Source: Candidatus Pelagibacter sp. (GTDB lineage: Bacteria > Pseudomonadota > Alphaproteobacteria > Pelagibacterales > Pelagibacteraceae). From it: 23,351 nt of DNA. Under the pieces are notes generated by a model that was not told the DNA's origin, made no database searches, and saw only the letters and a list, made by a program, of their open reading frames with translations. Made by a program: the position numbers and the translations under genes. Shown here piece after piece: positions 22,139 to 23,351 of the stretch. The stretch is from the NCBI GenBank assembly GCA_028097945.1, contig JAOHFJ010000010.1, forward strand, positions 1 to 23,351, given 5' to 3'. The first letter of the stretch is position 1. Every line of letters begins with the position of its first letter.

Positions 22139-23233
22139 ATGCTAGAAATTTATCTTCCAATCGTTCAAGTCAATATTGACATTTTTTTACTTCTTTTTTT
22201 AAGTTTAGTTGTTGGAGTTCTCTCAGGATTATTTGGGGTAGGTGGAGGTTTTTTAATGACACCTTTCTTAATCTTTATGGGTATACCTCCTGTTTACGCT
22301 GTTCCAAATGAAGTAAATAATATTTTAGCTACATCTGTGTCAGGTTCTTTAACTCACTGGTTTAAAGATACTTTAGATTACAGGATGGGATTAATGATTG
22401 TAGCAGGTGGTGTAGTAGGAACATTACTTGGTATTTCTACTTTTTCATATTTTGAAGGGATTGGAAAAATAAGTGTAATAATCTCATTACTTTATATGTA
22501 TCTTTTGGCAATCGTGGGCACTCTTATGTTGATTGAAGTATTTAGAGTAGCTACTCAAAAAAAAACCACTAAAAAAAAATTACACGATCATAATTGGTTG
22601 CAAGGCTTACCTTTAAGAATGAGATTTCAAAAATCTCGATTATATGAAAGTGCGTTAACACCAATTTTATTAGGTCTAATAGTTGGTTTTGTTGCAGCAA
22701 TGATGGGAATAGGGGGTGCATTTTTAATGGTGCCTGCTATGATTTATATAGTTGGTATGCCTGTTAAATTAATTCCAGGCACTTCTTTATTTGTTACAAT
22801 TTTTATAAGCGCAATAGTTACCATCCTTCATTCTTTTAATTATGGAACAATAGATTTCTTTTTAGTTATACCTTTAATTCTTGGATCAATTGTGGGAGTA
22901 CAACTTGGTCAAAAATTAGGTCAATATCTCGAAGCTAATCAATTAAAATCTTTATTTGCAGCACTGTTAATTTCTGTTGCTATTGCAATAGCTTATGACT
23001 CATTTTTCAGAGAGCAGTCACAATTAATTAATGAGCAAAGAGTAATTCAAACTGATTTAAATCAATATGCAGAATTTTCACTAAAGCTATCAAATGAAAT
23101 GCCTTTTCTATATGGAGCTTTCGCAATTATTGCAGCCATAGTACTTGGAATACTTGCTGCAGTATTAAGAAAAATTTTATCTGATCTAAGAGAAAGAAAA
23201 CCCAAAGAAGAAGTTAAGTTTCCAGTTAAATAA
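22139..23233 (+). CDS. tauE: TauE/SafE-family sulfite/sulfonate exporter
   Basis: This 364-residue permease has about eight to nine TM helices and the internal duplication typical of TauE/SafE. The repeat motif SGLFGVGGGFLMTPFLIFMGIPP occurs near residues 29-51, and the second copy AAMMGIGGAFLMVPAMIYIVGMP near 185-207. A cytoplasmic basic loop (KKTTKKKLHDHNWLQGL, about 140-156) joins the halves. A large soluble loop lies before the last TM (about 290-330, FFREQSQLINEQRVIQTDLNQ...), and a basic C-terminal tail ends the protein. The family exports sulfite or sulfonates. The position after aprMBA fits export or import of sulfite or an organosulfonate. The start is 42 bases after the 116-aa gene. 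Confidence 0.9.
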   Translation: MLEIYLPIVQVNIDIFLLLFLSLVVGVLSGLFGVGGGFLMTPFLIFMGIPPVYAVPNEVNNILATSVSGSLTHWFKDTLDYRMGLMIVAGGVVGTLLGISTFSYFEGIGKISVIISLLYMYLLAIVGTLMLIEVFRVATQKKTTKKKLHDHNWLQGLPLRMRFQKSRLYESALTPILLGLIVGFVAAMMGIGGAFLMVPAMIYIVGMPVKLIPGTSLFVTIFISAIVTILHSFNYGTIDFFLVIPLILGSIVGVQLGQKLGQYLEANQLKSLFAALLISVAIAIAYDSFFREQSQLINEQRVIQTDLNQYAEFSLKLSNEMPFLYGAFAIIAAIVLGILAAVLRKILSDLRERKPKEEVKFPVK

Positions 23234-23234
23234 A

Positions 23235-23351
23235 TTATTTTTTTTTATATTTTTGTTTTTCTGGAATAACGCCTCTTACACCACCTCTAGGATCTTCGAC
23301 ATCTCCCTTTCTTCTAGGAATTAAATGAATGTGGCAATGCATTATTGACTG
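23235..23351 (-). CDS. HIT-family nucleotide hydrolase/transferase, C-terminal part only
   Basis: These are the last 38 codons of a minus-strand gene that enters from the right edge. The sequence reads QSIMHCHIHLIPRRKGDVEDP, then RGGVRGVIPEKQKYKKK and stop (TAA at 23237-23235). HCHIHLIPR is the histidine-triad active site (H-x-H-x-H) of HIT proteins, and the following RRKGD and RGGVRGVIPEKQKY segments fit the HinT/Ap4A-hydrolase-like branch. HIT enzymes act on AMP-linked phosphates such as Ap4A, AMP-NH2 and, in some members, APS. The gene converges on tauE with one base between the stops. Its start and nucleotide-binding half lie outside the window. Confidence 0.88.
   Translation of the reverse strand, partial: QSIMHCHIHLIPRRKGDVEDPRGGVRGVIPEKQKYKKK

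Overview
The window looks like the chromosome of a marine SAR11-type alphaproteobacterium (Pelagibacterales, 'Candidatus Pelagibacter'-like). The evidence is: very AT-rich sequence with lysine/asparagine-rich proteins; extremely tight packing, with many stop/start overlaps and gaps under 50 bases; and a gene set typical of that group (aprM-aprB-aprA, a TauE-type exporter, AmtB, an AcuI-type reductase, stand-alone hisI beside folE). This taxonomic call is inferred from content, not from a marker gene. No rRNA or tRNA gene, insertion sequence, prophage or CRISPR array was seen.

Layout. 1-2.9 kb: the 5' end of a photolyase/cryptochrome-related gene (minus), divergent from an SDR gene that lacks the usual catalytic Tyr; a secreted TPR protein; then a minus-strand operon hisI - 2OG-oxygenase-like - DUF2237. 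2.9-6.6 kb: folE, an acrylyl-CoA reductase-type enzyme, a LysR regulator and a site-2 protease (RseP type), all head to tail. 6.6-8.5 kb: HU and the ammonium transporter AmtB, each followed by a hairpin. 8.5-12.7 kb: mixed-strand housekeeping and small proteins: a glycosyltransferase-like protein, rhodanese, HCCA-isomerase-like and ABA4-like proteins, RecX, and a minus-strand operon DUF3553 - CysQ - 47-aa membrane peptide. 12.7-14.9 kb: mnmA, then a roughly 170-base multi-hairpin structured RNA candidate rich in GNRA tetraloops, then a minus-strand pair made of a 27-aa extremely basic mini-protein and a six-TM membrane protein. 14.9-17.3 kb: a cystathionine beta-lyase-type PLP enzyme coupled to an MFS transporter. 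17.3-18.5 kb: a regulatory-looking gap (tandem repeats, inverted repeat, DnaA-box match, promoter) in front of a CADD-type enzyme and a mini nucleotidyltransferase. 18.5-23.35 kb: a sulfite module, aprM-aprB-aprA - unknown 116-aa protein - TauE/SafE exporter, meeting a convergent HIT-family gene at the window edge.

How the parts may work together. AprBA would oxidise cytoplasmic sulfite with AMP to APS, and TauE could export sulfite or sulfonate. No ATP sulfurylase is visible, so the fate of APS is open. Two flanking genes could in principle act on it: the HIT protein (some HIT enzymes cleave APS to AMP and sulfate) and the HxGH nucleotidyltransferase. The CADD-type gene has all residues of the self-sacrificing p-aminobenzoate synthase, which with FolE would serve folate synthesis. 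The strongest candidates for something undescribed are the structured RNA at 13908-14077, the 27-aa basic peptide at 14790-14873, and the APS-disposal question in the sulfite module.
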